Below are positions 58,614-59,628 of a stretch of DNA of 59,628 nucleotides, piece after piece. Numbering within the stretch: position 1 is the first letter of the stretch; the number at the start of each line of letters is the position of its first letter. Made by a program: the position numbers and the translations under genes. The stretch lies in contig JAKMXF010000345.1 of NCBI GenBank assembly GCA_024704765.1, positions 204,397 through 264,024 on the forward strand, in the 5' to 3' direction. The notes under the pieces were generated by a model. It saw nothing but the letters and a program-made list of their open reading frames with translations, was not told the DNA's origin and ran no database searches. The DNA is from Oopsacas minuta. Lineage: Eukaryota > Porifera > Hexactinellida > Lyssacinosida > Leucopsacidae.

Positions 58614-59628
58614 ATTTAATGTACTATATTATCAAAATAGACATGCGTTGAGAGTTCAGCATTTTTACCCAAAGAATATTTTTCAAACTAACGCCGAGAT
58701 AGATGTGAAGTTAGCAATACGATTAGCAGTCTATATTGAGCAATTATGACACATAATTATCTTCGGGCACCTCCCTATACTGGACAGGATTTTTGAATAA
58801 GTTTGAATTTTAATGGAACATTTGACAATTTTCATTGTAATACAGTCGAATTTGTTTTTTTCCCCAAAATGCACGGAAAAGAGGGAAAAAAGCCGAGAGG
58901 TAAAATTACCCGTTTCAACTACTAAATCATTATGTGCTTCGAGGGTTAAATTCTTAGTCTTCACCAGGGGCGTAAACAGAGTTGCGCCGCCTAATATTTA
59001 CTACATCCAGGTTCGTTTATGGACATTGAAGAGACCAAAAATTACACGAATAAATAATACAGTAGAACTCGGATAAGACGAACCCTCTCGGGATACAAAA
59101 ATCAGCACGTCTTATCCGAATATTTCCCAATATAATCAGTACAAGTTATGATAAATTAATCGAGGGCACGAAGTGCAGAGGTTAAAAAACATGAAGTGTG
59201 AGTCAACCCAGAGCAGCACGCGCAAGCGAAGAATGCTTGTAGATTTATAATGGAATCATGTATAAATTTGATAGAAAAGTTTCATAATTACACGCGTTTC
59301 TGAGGTGCAGTACGGATGCATTCTTGCTACCTAGACACGATGTTCCTAAGCCTCAATTAACTTGGAAAAATACGACACATATAGTTAGTCACCATTTCAA
59401 AATACTTTTTTCAATTCAGTTTAGATTTAGTTAACAGTAATGTTGTAGGCCTGTAACAGTTCTTTTTTAGGAATGTATCTTGTTTAATAATTCAGTTATA
59501 CTTTCAATTTACTCATATATAACTTTCTATATATGAAGTAATGTGTTTCAGAGTGTGGCTTATTCGATACAATTTGAGACAGTATTACATAATTGTTACT
59601 TTCCAATACTAAAAATATCAAATTCCTC
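58614..59628. other. Region upstream of OPLAH
   Basis: No gene seen. It should contain the OPLAH promoter; no TATA box could be assigned. 59070-59080 and 59108-59118 are an 11-bp inverted repeat (cggataagacg) next to a CAGTAGAACTCGG transposon-like end, and 59158-59235 is a dispersed-repeat copy ('cgagggcacgaagtgc', 'gcaagcgaag'). Confidence 0.5.

Overview
The window is eukaryotic nuclear DNA. It is AT-rich, its genes are split by GT-AG introns (many only 60-400 bp), and it is crowded with short inverted-repeat transposons. Receptor tyrosine phosphatase domains, C-type lectin-like domains (CTLD), Ig-like domains, NHL-repeat proteins and a eukaryotic 5-oxoprolinase together indicate an invertebrate animal. 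A sponge or another early-branching metazoan fits best, but that placement is inference. Exon limits were read by hand from splice signals, phase and paralogue alignment.

Positions 1-34032 hold a head-to-tail cluster of related type I receptor genes, all on the minus strand, in transcription order C (34032 leftwards), B (19464 leftwards), D (5' end missing) and A (starts at 2004 and leaves the window). Where the start is present each has a signal-peptide exon, then ectodomain exons that each carry one domain and are nearly all phase 1-1. The ectodomain is built from a five-exon block, CTLD-CTLD-Ig-Ig-Ig, present four times in B, twice in C and begun in A. Membrane-proximal Ig domains, one transmembrane helix and a cytoplasmic region follow. 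D carries an intact-looking catalytic PTP domain plus an inactive second one. C has only an inactive PTP-like domain behind a tail of repeated tyrosine motifs, and B looks the same as far as it can be read. An NNN gap at 7573-7575 cuts the end of B and the start of D. C carries a 1-nt frameshift and a nonsense codon. A small opposite-strand gene (E: signal peptide plus one Ig-like exon) lies at 21074-21689, beside a relic of a PTP domain.

Positions 35561-45407 hold two coiled-coil/NHL-repeat proteins without a RING (35561-36805 plus; 40145-41424 minus, with a frameshift in an A-run) and an unrecognised basic 204-residue protein (44793-45407 minus). Positions 47351-58613 hold a complete six-exon 5-oxoprolinase gene (OPLAH, minus), whose exons sum to 1298 codons plus stop.

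Intergenic and intronic DNA holds many non-autonomous DNA transposons. Several have clear 8-bp target duplications (hAT-like) and others TA-flanked CAGTGG ends (pogo/mariner-like), including a nest of insertions at 45826-47023.

The receptor cluster is the notable system. Related ectodomains grown by exon-block duplication are joined either to an active phosphatase or to an ITIM-like, pseudophosphatase tail. That resembles paired activating/inhibitory recognition receptors, so an immune or allorecognition role is a reasonable but untested hypothesis.
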